Source: JAUILH01 sp964230215
GTDB lineage: Bacteria > Bacteroidota > Bacteroidia > Flavobacteriales_D > JAUILH01
Reading direction: 5' to 3'
Length of the DNA: 64,000 nucleotides
Assembly: GCA_964230215.1 (NCBI GenBank)
Contig: CAXRGQ010000007.1
Location: forward strand, 248,001-312,000
Position 1 is the first letter of the stretch, and each line of letters opens with the position of its first letter. The notes beneath the pieces were generated by a model, which did not search any database, had not been told where the DNA came from, and saw only the letters and a list, made by a program, of their open reading frames with translations. Position numbers and translations under genes: made by a program. Below, in pieces: positions 42,635-51,453 of this stretch.

Positions 42635-44079
42635 TACAGCTCTTTTCTCAATCGGGCTACTGGAATGTTTAATTGTTCACGATACTTTGCAATGGTACGT
42701 CTTGCGATATTATAGCCTTTTTCCTTTAGCAATGCGGCTAGTTTCTCGTCTGTAAGTGGTTTGCGCTTATCTTCAGCATCCACAGCGTCTTCAAGTATCT
42801 TTTTTACTTCACGGGTTGATACTTCTTCCCCACTATCCGTGCTCAACGACTCAGAGAAAAAGGTCTTCAACAAAAATGTACCATATTGCGTTTGCACATG
42901 CTTGCTATTGGCTACCCGCGAAATCGTAGAAATATCTAAACCTACAATTTCAGCGATATCCTTAAGAATCATTGGACGCAATTTGGTTTCGTCTCCCGTT
43001 AAGAAATACTCTTCCTGGTATTCCATAATTGCGTTCATTGTTACCAATAGTGTGTTTTGACGCTGTCTAATTGCATCAATAAACCATTTAGCCGAATCAA
43101 TCTTTTGTTTAACAAAAAGCAAAGCCTCTTTCTGTTTTTTATCTTTTGACCCCGACTCACTATAAGCTTTCATCATGTCAACATAGGCACGACTTACCTT
43201 AAGCTCGGGAGCATTTCTTGAATTCAGAGTTAAACTCAACTCACCATCTTCTTCTCTAATTAAGAAATCAGGAATAACGTGCTGTATGCTTTTACTCGAC
43301 TCTTTCATCGAGTTACCCGGTTTTGGGTTGAGCTTTAGTATTTCGTCAATAGCGTCTTTGAGTGCCTCTTCATCGATCTCGTAACGCTTTAGAATTTTCT
43401 TGTAATGTTTTTTAGTGAACTCTTCGAATGACTCATCTAGGATTTTTTCAGCAATAACCGTATCTACCGTGCGTTCTTTGCGTCTAATTTGAATAAGTAG
43501 GCACTCGCGTAGATCACGACCTCCTACACCAGGCGGCTCAAATCCCTGAATTATTTCAAGAATTTCTTCCAGCTCTTCCATCTCACACATCACATTCTGT
43601 GAGAATGCCAAATCATCGATTATATTTTCAAGATCACGTCTTAAATAGCCAGCGTCATCAAGATTTCCAATTAAGGTTAAACCAATCTGGAACTCCTTTT
43701 CATCCAGACCCTGCACCCCTAATTGCTCAATCATTAACTCCTGAAAGGTACGTCCTCCTGACAAGGGAATTGCCTTTTCGTCGTCATCAGGGCTGCTGTT
43801 GTTAGCGTATGTTTTATACGACGGCATATCGTCATCAGAAAGGTAATCACTGATATCAAAATCATCTCTGCTTTCCCCATCATTATCCCTATCCTGGTCA
43901 TCATCATACTCTGATGATTCATCTGCTTCCTTACCTTCTTCTAGAGCAGGATTAGCCTCCATCTCCTCTTTAATCCGCATCTCCAACTCCATAGTTGGTA
44001 CCTGCAACAACTTCATTAGCTGAATTTGTTGTGGCGACAACTTCTGTAGGAGTTTCTGGTCTAATCGTTGCTTTAACAT
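42634..44079 (-). CDS. rpoN: RNA polymerase sigma-54 factor
   Basis: 481 residues. Region I begins QRLDQKLLQKLSPQQIQLMKLLQVPTMEL (Gln/Leu-rich, for activator response), an acidic linker follows (DESSEYDDDQDRDNDGE), then the core-binding domain (FEPPGVGGRDLRECLLIQ), the helix-turn-helix (DIAEIVGLDISTISRVANSKHVQT) and the RpoN box ARRTIAKYRE near the C-terminus, which reads the -24 element. No enhancer-binding activator is encoded in the window. It follows asnS by 37 nt. Confidence 0.97.
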   Translation of the reverse strand: MLKQRLDQKLLQKLSPQQIQLMKLLQVPTMELEMRIKEEMEANPALEEGKEADESSEYDDDQDRDNDGESRDDFDISDYLSDDDMPSYKTYANNSSPDDDEKAIPLSGGRTFQELMIEQLGVQGLDEKEFQIGLTLIGNLDDAGYLRRDLENIIDDLAFSQNVMCEMEELEEILEIIQGFEPPGVGGRDLRECLLIQIRRKERTVDTVIAEKILDESFEEFTKKHYKKILKRYEIDEEALKDAIDEILKLNPKPGNSMKESSKSIQHVIPDFLIREEDGELSLTLNSRNAPELKVSRAYVDMMKAYSESGSKDKKQKEALLFVKQKIDSAKWFIDAIRQRQNTLLVTMNAIMEYQEEYFLTGDETKLRPMILKDIAEIVGLDISTISRVANSKHVQTQYGTFLLKTFFSESLSTDSGEEVSTREVKKILEDAVDAEDKRKPLTDEKLAALLKEKGYNIARRTIAKYREQLNIPVARLRKEL

Positions 44080-44116
44080 AGCTTATTATTTCTCTCTTAA
44101 ATGTACCAAATTTTAT

Positions 44117-45568
44117 TTAGAATTCGGCATTTCTTGGTGTTCTCGGAAATGGAATTACATCTCTAATATTCGTCATCCCAGTTACAAACATTACCAACCT
44201 TTCAAATCCAAGGCCAAAACCTGCGTGTATAGCAGTCCCGAACTTCCTAGTATCCAAATACCACCAAATTTCTTCTTCCGGAATGCCAGCCTCTTTGCAC
44301 TTAGCTTTTAACATATCTAATCGTTCTTCCCTTTGAGAACCGCCCATGATTTCACCCACTCCAGGGAATAAGATATCCATCGCGGCAACCGTCTCTCTGC
44401 CTTCTGCATCCTTATCATTAAGACGCATATAGAAGGCTTTTATTTTAGCAGGATAATCAGTTAGAATTACAGGTTTTTTGAAATGTTTTTCTACCAACCA
44501 TCTTTCGTGCTCGCTCTGCAAGTCCGTTCCCCATTCAACTGGAAATTTAAACTTATTCTTCTTGAAGGGCTTTGAGTTCATAATTACCTCAATTGCCTCT
44601 GTATAGGTAAGTCGCTCAAAATCATTTTCCGCCACAAACTTCAATCTATCGATTAAGGATAATTCGTTGCGCTCATTTTGTGGCTTTTGTTTGTCAGCCT
44701 GCTCCTCTCTCTGGTGCAAGAACTCTAAATCATCCTTGCAGTTATCAAGGGCGTATTGAACGCAGTATTTCAAGAAATCCTCACCTAAATCCATGTTATC
44801 AGTGAGGTCGTTGAAAGCCACCTCTGGTTCAATCATCCAAAACTCAGCCAAATGACGGCTAGTATTTGAATTCTCAGCTCTAAATGTTGGCCCAAAAGTA
44901 TACACTTGACCAAGCGCCATTGCACCAAGTTCCGCCTCTAGTTGCCCAGATACTGTAAGGTTTGTTTCTTTTCCGAAAAAATCTTGTTTGAAGTCCACCT
45001 TGCCGTCTTCTGTCAAGGGAGGATTAATTGGATCTAGAGTGCTAACTCTAAACATTTCACCTGCCCCTTCAGCATCTGAGCCTGTAATGATTGGCGTGTG
45101 CAAATACACATAACCCCTATCGTTAAAATATTTGTGTATTGCGAAGGCAAGGGCATGTCGAATTCTAAATACAGCTCCAAAAGTGTTTGTTCTGAATCTT
45201 AAATGCGCTTGTTCTCTCAGACGCTCTAGATTATGGCGTTTAGGCTGCAAGATAGTCTCCTGAACCTCATCCGGATTAGCTGTGCCAAGCACCTCCAATT
45301 CATCTACCAAAATCTCAACCGATTGCCCTTTACCTTGCGACTCTACTAACTTTCCAACTACTTTAACAGCCGAGCCAATAGTACATTTTTTAATCGTGGT
45401 TTGATCAAAGTTCTCAAAATCAACTACACCCTGAATATTATGTATGGTAGAACCATCATTGATGTTTAAAAACCTGTTCTGTCTAAAAGCCCTTACCCAG
45501 CCCATAACCGTTACAGTTTGGTTAAGTTGAGCTCCCTTTATTATATCTACAATTTTTGTTCGCTTCAT
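44117..45568 (-). CDS. asnS: Asparaginyl-tRNA synthetase
   Basis: Class IIb aminoacyl-tRNA synthetase, 483 residues. The N-terminal OB-fold anticodon-binding domain has TVMGWVRAFRQNRFLNINDGST. Class II motif 2 is TFGPTFRAENSNTSRHLAEFWMIEPE and motif 3 is GFGLGFERLVMFVTGM. The ending IRDVIPFPRTPRNAEF is typical of AsnRS. Charging of Asn directly rather than by the GatCAB route is implied. First gene of the unit with rpoN. Confidence 0.97.
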   Translation of the reverse strand: MKRTKIVDIIKGAQLNQTVTVMGWVRAFRQNRFLNINDGSTIHNIQGVVDFENFDQTTIKKCTIGSAVKVVGKLVESQGKGQSVEILVDELEVLGTANPDEVQETILQPKRHNLERLREQAHLRFRTNTFGAVFRIRHALAFAIHKYFNDRGYVYLHTPIITGSDAEGAGEMFRVSTLDPINPPLTEDGKVDFKQDFFGKETNLTVSGQLEAELGAMALGQVYTFGPTFRAENSNTSRHLAEFWMIEPEVAFNDLTDNMDLGEDFLKYCVQYALDNCKDDLEFLHQREEQADKQKPQNERNELSLIDRLKFVAENDFERLTYTEAIEVIMNSKPFKKNKFKFPVEWGTDLQSEHERWLVEKHFKKPVILTDYPAKIKAFYMRLNDKDAEGRETVAAMDILFPGVGEIMGGSQREERLDMLKAKCKEAGIPEEEIWWYLDTRKFGTAIHAGFGLGFERLVMFVTGMTNIRDVIPFPRTPRNAEF

Positions 45569-45683
45569 TTCTCGGTTTTATACAAGTACAAAAAAACGAA
45601 TCTTTTGGGAGATATAGATGAATATAGTTGACTAGTTTATTAGATGATTAGTTGATTAGATACCAAGGGTTAGGTCGCACCCC

Positions 45684-45716
45684 AATCATAAATATTAAAT
45701 TATCAATCATAAATCC
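45684..45716. repeat. AT-rich ATNATAAAT tract, copy 2
   Basis: AATCATAAAT-ATTAAAT-TATCAATCATAAATCC, similar to 25634-25667 and 48006-48044. It lies just before repeat B copy 1. Confidence 0.6.
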
Positions 45717-45736
45717 TATGCTCCTTATGCTCCCGT

Positions 45737-45790
45737 GAGCCAATCAACCCAAATCAAACGAGCTGCACAAAACATCAAGTGCGGCTCGTG
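45737..45790 (+). repeat. Interspersed hairpin repeat, family B copy 1
   Basis: Begins GAGCCAATCAACCCAA and contains the hairpin ACGAGCTGCAC (45758-45768) / GTGCGGCTCGT (45779-45789): 11 bp including one T-G wobble, 10-nt loop. Copy 2 is at 47809-47861. The two copies flank the FGE-fold gene in the same orientation. Confidence 0.85.
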
Positions 45791-45886
45791 GTACACATGA
45801 CTTGATTGATTGTTTTAACAGTCAATTTAATCTCCATTTTGTACATTGTTATTCATTTAGCTTCTAATAATTGAAGTTGAGCAGGC

Positions 45887-47797
45887 ATGAAGTTAATTTT
45901 AGCACTCATAACAATTGTGATCTCCTTTGGATCAATAGCACAAGACACGGTTTCTTATGATCAATTTTTGCTAAACCCATACATGATTGAATGGTCGCCC
46001 AGAGAAACGCCCGACACAAACAATCTAGATTTTAAATCTCCTTCTGAATATCTCTGTAGCAAACGTACATTGTTGTGCCCAAAAATTGAAGAACGTTCTA
46101 ACTTTTTCAAAGATTACTTACCTGAAAAAGATACTTGTACACTAAGGGATGAGATACAAGTGTGGGATAATAACTATATATACCTGAAAAATGAAAAATT
46201 CTTACGCGATTTTGAGGCTATAACAATCCATCCAGCGAGCGTTAGTGACGGTGGCTTATTCCTGCCCTCATCTTTGAGATTCTATCTGGAAAACGGAAAG
46301 GTTAATGAGGACTGGGACATGCATTATCAATCATTTTACGCCAAGAAATTTGAGGTTACAAATAAGGAATATAGAGAATTTATTATATATGTACGTGATT
46401 CATTAGCACGAACACTTTTAGCGAAAAAATACCCTCTTAGGTATTACATGGATTCTTCTAAGACACATTTAAATTGGGATGAACCACTGTATTATTTCCA
46501 AGTTCCAGAAAAGGAAGGTTTATCGCAAACTGATTATCACAATACAATTAAACAGTTGTTCTTACCATTTGCCAAACGATATTACAATACAATTGAATTC
46601 GATCCGCGGAAATTAATTTACAAAGCGATGGATGGTGATGTAATTAATGTATATCCTGATACACTCAGTTGGGTACATGATTACGTTGCCCCGATAATGG
46701 AGCCATTAACCAATATGTACAATTGGCACCCCGCCTATGCAGACGCACCTGTTGTTGGTGTATCAAAACAACAAGCAGAGGCCTATTTAGAGTGGAAAAC
46801 TAAAGACATAAAGAAGATGTTCGCTAAGCTCGGTTATGAGATTAGTTTGAGTCTGCCGAGTCCTGCCGAATGGGAAATAATGAATGTGTATCAATATAAT
46901 GACCATTACACACCCGGAGGTGAGGGAATAATGCACTATCTATACAATCAAAATAACACCCAAAATCTTATTTTAAATTTTGACAGCACATCACTTTACA
47001 CCTCAATTTTTAATACTGATATTCTGGGACGTGTTATAAGCACTTATCCTAAATTGCCAACACCAGAAATCATTGGATATAAAACTGGTAGAAGGAATAA
47101 GGAAAAATTCATTAGCATGATGAATCCCTACGGCCAAATTCATACAATCCCAGAAATAGATGGAAGGACAGTATACATGCTAGGAAAAAATGTGTCTGAA
47201 TGGATAGATTTTGAACGCAATGGGAAAGCTATGGTCGCAGGGGGAAGTTGGTTACATAATTATCCATTAATCGATAATTTCATTAATCAGGGTGCATACC
47301 TTCAAACCTTTGTATCACCAATAGAACAGCATGCTTCACTTGGTTTTAGATATGTAATTCGAGTAAAAAACCCGAATCAAAACAGCAATAATCGCATAAT
47401 TTCAGAAAAAGCGATAAAATCATTCTATGTGAAACTAATTGCAACGCCATGGCAGCTGTCGGCTGACCAATTAGAGAACTTTTATCTTCGAGACACACTT
47501 ATGTTTCATGGGCAAGTCTTAGGTGGTAAAAACTTTAATTTCAAACTGAATGGCACATTAAATATTCTGCAGAATATTCAACTAGAACCTCAGAAAAAAA
47601 TCACACACAAATCACCTGGTGAACAGGTTGGTGTAATTGATGGTGTTGTGATAAATTTCAGTGTTGATAATGCATTCTCGACAAATTATGAATTGAACCT
47701 TGAGAATGGTGTGCTCCAATTCTATATAAACAAGCAACTTTTTAGATATCGTATCATCAAATTGAATTTTGAGCAATTAGTTCTAGTGCGTTTATGA
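45887..47797 (+). CDS. Secreted FGE-fold (SUMF1/GldJ-GldK-like) protein
   Basis: 636 residues with a signal peptide (LALITIVISFGSIAQ). The formylglycine-generating-enzyme-like fold spans roughly residues 115-510: FYAKKFEVTNKEYREFIIYV, the long middle insert, YNWHPAYADAPVVGVSKQQAEAYLEWK, then LGKNVSEWIDFERNGKAMVAGGSWLHNYP and ASLGFRYVIRVK. The C-terminal 120 residues are extra and beta-rich. The catalytic Cys pair of true FGE is absent, as in the gliding/T9SS proteins GldJ and GldK, so a structural surface role is likelier than enzyme activity. It is flanked by family B repeats on both sides. Confidence 0.85.
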   Translation: MKLILALITIVISFGSIAQDTVSYDQFLLNPYMIEWSPRETPDTNNLDFKSPSEYLCSKRTLLCPKIEERSNFFKDYLPEKDTCTLRDEIQVWDNNYIYLKNEKFLRDFEAITIHPASVSDGGLFLPSSLRFYLENGKVNEDWDMHYQSFYAKKFEVTNKEYREFIIYVRDSLARTLLAKKYPLRYYMDSSKTHLNWDEPLYYFQVPEKEGLSQTDYHNTIKQLFLPFAKRYYNTIEFDPRKLIYKAMDGDVINVYPDTLSWVHDYVAPIMEPLTNMYNWHPAYADAPVVGVSKQQAEAYLEWKTKDIKKMFAKLGYEISLSLPSPAEWEIMNVYQYNDHYTPGGEGIMHYLYNQNNTQNLILNFDSTSLYTSIFNTDILGRVISTYPKLPTPEIIGYKTGRRNKEKFISMMNPYGQIHTIPEIDGRTVYMLGKNVSEWIDFERNGKAMVAGGSWLHNYPLIDNFINQGAYLQTFVSPIEQHASLGFRYVIRVKNPNQNSNNRIISEKAIKSFYVKLIATPWQLSADQLENFYLRDTLMFHGQVLGGKNFNFKLNGTLNILQNIQLEPQKKITHKSPGEQVGVIDGVVINFSVDNAFSTNYELNLENGVLQFYINKQLFRYRIIKLNFEQLVLVRL

Positions 47798-47808
47798 CTC
47801 GCTCTAGC

Positions 47809-47861
47809 GAGCCAATCAACCCAACTATACGAGCTGCACAAAACATTAAGTGCGGCTCGTG
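47809..47861 (+). repeat. Interspersed hairpin repeat, family B copy 2
   Basis: GAGCCAATCAACCCAA followed by ACGAGCTGCAC and GTGCGGCTCGT with the same 11-bp stem as copy 1; the loops differ at one base (AAAACATTAA here). It lies 12 nt after the FGE-fold gene and 40 nt before repeat A copy 2. Confidence 0.85.
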
Positions 47862-47901
47862 TGTGAATAAAACACCACCAATAATTACAATTATGTGCAC
47901 C

Positions 47902-48002
47902 CAACGTCCACGAGCGGCGGCTCATGCGCGTGCAATATTCAGCCAACCTTGCTTTCGCTCGCGGTAACGGTTGGGATCGTGTATTTGCACCCAATAAAAT
48001 CG
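47902..48002 (+). repeat. Interspersed structured repeat, family A copy 2
   Basis: Matches 25522-25624: CAACGTCCACGAGCGGCGGC, a variable 25-nt centre, TTTCGCTCGCGGTAACGGTT, and the GCACCCAATA end. The centre varies most and the arms least, consistent with a conserved stem. Confidence 0.8.
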
Positions 48003-48005
48003 TGG

Positions 48006-48044
48006 ATAATCAATCATAAATAATAAATCATCAATTATAAATCC
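48006..48044. repeat. AT-rich ATNATAAAT tract, copy 3
   Basis: Iterations of ATCATAAAT, AATAAATCATC and AATTATAAATCC directly after repeat A copy 2, ending 23 nt before the S4-domain gene. Confidence 0.6.
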
Positions 48045-48067
48045 TCCCATTTAACTAATTTTGCCCC

Positions 48068-48277
48068 ATGGAATTCGAATTAGATGGGAGCGAGTATATC
48101 GAGTTAAACAAACTGCTAAAAATTATGCAGGTGTGCTCTAGCGGAGGGGAAGCCAAACTATTTATCAAAGATGGCTTGGTTATGGTTAATGGTGAAGTTG
48201 AGCTTCAATTAAGGAAAAAATTGCGGGCTGGCGATCTTGTCAACGTGGATAATGAAGTAGATATTTTGGTAAAGTAA
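48068..48277 (+). CDS. S4-domain RNA-binding protein, 69 aa
   Basis: Small stand-alone S4 domain of the YaaA/RlbA type: residues 9-60 hold LDGSEYIELNKLLKIMQVCSSGGEAKLFIKDG and VMVNGEVELQLRKKLRAGD, the S4 fold signatures. It probably binds structured RNA such as rRNA or tRNA. TAATTTTG (48056-48063), an exact TANNTTTG match, sits 4 nt before the ATG. The DUF3137 gene starts at the stop codon (TAATG overlap). Confidence 0.92.
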   Translation: MEFELDGSEYIELNKLLKIMQVCSSGGEAKLFIKDGLVMVNGEVELQLRKKLRAGDLVNVDNEVDILVK

Positions 48278-49260
48278 TGGGTACAGGTGTTCAAAAAGAA
48301 AAAGCTGGTCTCAAAGGCTTTATCGGTATCGCTTTAATCGTATTTGGTGGGTTTATTGCCTTTATGGTATTTGCTCCTTTTCCACTTGTAGTCAAGATTA
48401 TATTCGGAATCTTTGTAGGGATAATAGGACTAGGCTTCATTTTTGTCCTAAAAAACAAACAGAAAGAGCTTGAAATTGCGGAGGAGTTTGCCAATAAAAA
48501 AGATCCCGAATTTGACGCACTATTTGAAGAATTAGAGAATGCACACGGTGAGCTATACTCAATGAGTCGCTTGCAGCTCATTAATGCCATGTTCTCAAAA
48601 GAACACCCCTTCGAAATAGATGAAAATACAGAGATAATCAAAGATGATAGCTATAAAAAATACGGGATGTTTTGGCATGCTATTAAGGAGTTTCATATCA
48701 AGTACAGACTAAAATCTAAACACGACGGGATTCCCTTCACCATCTTAAGATATACCTACTTTTTCGAGCGGGATGAAAAGCTTGAAAGTAAAAGCGGCTT
48801 TGTTTTTCAATCCGAATTCAATAAGCACTTCCAGCACCAAACATTGGTTATGCACGACTATTTTGAAAACTCAAAAGTGGGCGGAATTGCTATTGGACGA
48901 CGACTATTTAAAAAACACATCAGTAAAAGCTACCAGTTGGAAGAAGTGTTACTTGAAGACCCTGTGTTCGAGAAACAATTTATTGTAATGGGACAAGATC
49001 AAATCGAAAGCCGTTTTCTTCTCTCGCTTAGTATGATGGAGCGTTTTAAAGAAATGGTGGATAAAGTAGGCAATGTTCCATCAGTAGCATTCAAAGACAA
49101 TACTGTTTCACTTAACCTTGAAGATAAAGACTGGCAGTCCAAACACATCAGTGGTAATTTTAAACTTTCGCTCAAATCGCTGTACAGATCAACCGACATG
49201 TTATTTAAGTTAACGGACACTCTTAAGCTCAATCAAGAGATTTGGAAGAAAATGAAATAG
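48277..49260 (+). CDS. DUF3137 membrane protein
   Basis: 327 residues. Two N-terminal helices (LKGFIGIALIVFGGFIAFMVF and LVVKIIFGIFVGIIGLGFIFVL) are followed by a soluble domain with DUF3137 hallmarks: IPFTILRYTYFFERD, FQHQTLVMHDYFENS, IAIGRRLFKKHISKSYQLEEVLLEDPVFEKQFIVMGQDQIESRFLL. Function is unknown for the family. Translationally linked to the S4 gene. Confidence 0.88.
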   Translation: MGTGVQKEKAGLKGFIGIALIVFGGFIAFMVFAPFPLVVKIIFGIFVGIIGLGFIFVLKNKQKELEIAEEFANKKDPEFDALFEELENAHGELYSMSRLQLINAMFSKEHPFEIDENTEIIKDDSYKKYGMFWHAIKEFHIKYRLKSKHDGIPFTILRYTYFFERDEKLESKSGFVFQSEFNKHFQHQTLVMHDYFENSKVGGIAIGRRLFKKHISKSYQLEEVLLEDPVFEKQFIVMGQDQIESRFLLSLSMMERFKEMVDKVGNVPSVAFKDNTVSLNLEDKDWQSKHISGNFKLSLKSLYRSTDMLFKLTDTLKLNQEIWKKMK

Positions 49261-49475
49261 AGTCTAGTTGAAATTTTCCACACCCAAACATTTTGTGGTT
49301 AAAAATTGCTGATTCAAAAAATTAAGTTTTGTTTCGAATACCACAGATAGTGCCCTAGATTAAAGCATTCCGAATCATACACTGCCAAGTTTTAAAAATC
49401 AGCTTCTTAACTGTATTTTGTCTTTAAAGGATTTTAGACCCAGTTTTTTCATACATTGTTAAAAAACTACTTTAT

Positions 49476-50765
49476 ATGAAGAAATATTTACTCTTACTTA
49501 GCGCTTTTGTTACAAGTTTAACAATAGCTCAAAACGTGGATACGCTGGCCATTCAGGATTTTGAAACTGCGCCCGCGACACCAACATGGAACTATACTGG
49601 AACTCCAAATGCATTAATCTCTGGATTCACTACAGCTTCAGCTTCACCTGCCAATAGTCCAATGGGTATTGGAGGCTCTACCGCATGGCATGTTGAATCT
49701 GTAAGTGGTGGAAATCCCTTAACATTTGATAATATTAGCATCCCTGCTGGATATGATAGTCTTAGACTAACATTTAAAATAGCTGCTATGAATCACACTG
49801 GAACTACCGGAGGTCCAGATCACCTAGATTATGTTTTGGTTGAATTGAGCACCGACGGCGGTAACACATACTATGCTAGGTTGCGAGTGAGAGGTGCAGC
49901 CAACAATAATTGTACGTGGGCATATGACGCTACCGCGATAGCTCAAGCAGACCATCTACCTGCAACTGAGGTGATGTTCCAGCCAACTAATTCGGGCCTA
50001 CAAACCACCGATGGCTACAGCACGGTTATTATAGATTTTCCGGGCACTGTTGCTGACGTATCAGCTATTATAACGCCAAGAAGTTCTTCAACAAGTGATG
50101 ATTGGATGGTTGATAACATAATGCTGCTTGGCTACACATCTTGTGCAGCAACAGGGTCGTCTCAAAATGTTGATATATGTAACGGACAATCCTACTTTGT
50201 GCAAAACGCAGCTCAAACTACCAGCGGCACTTATTATGATACATTAACCAACGCGGCTGGTTGTGATAGTATAATTACTACAACATTAAATGTAACAACA
50301 CTAGATTCTACTGTAACAGCTGCAGGCCCAGATTTAACAGCAAACGCCGTTGGATTAAGCTATCAGTGGTTAGACTGCGACAATGGTCTAATGCCAATTA
50401 GTGGTGAAACTGGTGCCAACTTTATGGCCAGTGCCAATGGAAATTACGCTGTTGAAGTGAGCGATGGCACTTGCTTAGATACCTCAGCTTGTGTTGCAGT
50501 AGTGGATGTGAGCACCCATCAAATCGATTTAGGTTCGCTTGAGATTTATCCTAACCCAGCACAAGATCAAATTACGGTTTCATTGGCTAAGATAAAGTCT
50601 GGAATAAGCGCAAAAATTGTGGATGTAGCAGGAAAATTACAAAGCACACATACAATTCTAAATCAAAACCAAATAATAGATATCAGCCAACTAGCTTCAG
50701 GTATCTATTTTATAGAAATTGTGTCAAACGAAACACGCATAACTAAACGGTTTTACAAAAAATAA
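49476..50765 (+). CDS. T9SS type A sorting domain secreted protein
   Basis: 429 residues with a signal peptide (LLLLSAFVTSLTIAQ). An N-terminal jelly-roll-like beta domain (about 25-215) contains DHLDYVLVELSTDGGNTYYARLRV. A Cys-containing linker (CAATGSSQNVDICNGQSYFVQ) and an Ig-like part lead to the sorting domain from about residue 355: LEIYPNPAQDQITVSL, GKLQS, LASGIYFIEIVSNETRITKRFYKK. Exported by Sec then T9SS and probably anchored or released at the surface. A strong terminator follows. Confidence 0.92.
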   Translation: MKKYLLLLSAFVTSLTIAQNVDTLAIQDFETAPATPTWNYTGTPNALISGFTTASASPANSPMGIGGSTAWHVESVSGGNPLTFDNISIPAGYDSLRLTFKIAAMNHTGTTGGPDHLDYVLVELSTDGGNTYYARLRVRGAANNNCTWAYDATAIAQADHLPATEVMFQPTNSGLQTTDGYSTVIIDFPGTVADVSAIITPRSSSTSDDWMVDNIMLLGYTSCAATGSSQNVDICNGQSYFVQNAAQTTSGTYYDTLTNAAGCDSIITTTLNVTTLDSTVTAAGPDLTANAVGLSYQWLDCDNGLMPISGETGANFMASANGNYAVEVSDGTCLDTSACVAVVDVSTHQIDLGSLEIYPNPAQDQITVSLAKIKSGISAKIVDVAGKLQSTHTILNQNQIIDISQLASGIYFIEIVSNETRITKRFYKK

Positions 50766-50785
50766 GTCGTAGCATAAACCTATTG

Positions 50786-50812
50786 AAAGGCTGGTTTCAC
50801 CAGCCTTTTTTT
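50786..50812 (+). terminator. Rho-independent terminator of the T9SS protein gene
   Basis: AAAGGCTGG (50786-50794) pairs with CCAGCCTTT (50800-50808) over a 5-nt loop, followed by T to 50812. Confidence 0.9.
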
Positions 50813-50867
50813 ATTTAATTTCGTCCCACTTAAAATATTTTAATTCCCAGTACGTCATCCAATACAG

Positions 50868-51452
50868 ATGGCAACAACAGAGCTAACATACCAAATGACA
50901 GATGCCCAAAATAAAGACATAAGCGAAACCATTCAGAAGGAGCGCGGAAAACTATTTGGGTTTATCAGAAAACGCGTAAAATCGGATGAAGATGCACAAG
51001 ATATTCTTCAGGATGTATTTTACCAGTTTATTCAGATGTATAGAGGCTTAGAGACCATCGAAAAAACAAGCTCTTGGCTGTATCGTGTGGCACGCAATCG
51101 AATTACAGATTCCTATAGGAAGAAAAGAGAAACGTCCTATAACGATCAATATGCCAATTACGGAGAAGACGATTTGTATATAGAAGAACTCCTTCCCCTA
51201 GTAGAATCTAACACTCCAGAAGTTGTGTACACAAAAGAACTGGTGTGGGAAGTGCTAAACGAGGGATTAGAAGAATTGCCAAGCGCACAAAGAGACGTCT
51301 TTGTGTGGCACGAGTTAGAGGGTAAGTCTTTCAACGAAATTGCGGAAGAAACTGGTGACTCTGTGAATACACTTCTATCACGGAAACGCTATGCCGTAAC
51401 ACACCTAAGAGCTAAAATGAATGAATTGTTTGACGAAATTAAATCACATTAA
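50868..51452 (+). CDS. ECF-type RNA polymerase sigma factor
   Basis: 194 residues. Region 2 holds DEDAQDILQDVFYQFIQMYRGL and ETIEKTSSWLYRVARNRITDSYRKK; region 4 holds LPSAQRDVFVWHELEGKSFNEIAEETGDSVNTLLSRKRYAVTHLRAKM. Typical ECF group sigma factor. The stop is 1 nt from a two-helix membrane protein gene, which likely controls it, since no classical anti-sigma domain gene is near. Confidence 0.94.
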   Translation: MATTELTYQMTDAQNKDISETIQKERGKLFGFIRKRVKSDEDAQDILQDVFYQFIQMYRGLETIEKTSSWLYRVARNRITDSYRKKRETSYNDQYANYGEDDLYIEELLPLVESNTPEVVYTKELVWEVLNEGLEELPSAQRDVFVWHELEGKSFNEIAEETGDSVNTLLSRKRYAVTHLRAKMNELFDEIKSH

Positions 51453-51453
51453 C

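Larger units (their letters stand above)
45569..45886. other. 318-nt intergenic gap with repeats, between asnS and the FGE-fold gene
   Basis: Divergent promoters must lie here. From asnS outward: AT-rich TTAGTTGATTAGAT tracts (45633-45662), the ATNATAAAT tract copy 2 (45684-45716), repeat B copy 1 (45737-45790), then an AT-rich stretch before ATG 45887. No open reading frame is supported. Confidence 0.6.

Noticed and set aside
47722..47994. 90-residue minus-strand open frame over the end of the FGE-fold gene and repeats B and A
   Set aside because: It is composed of repeat sequence and antisense codons, with no family likeness.
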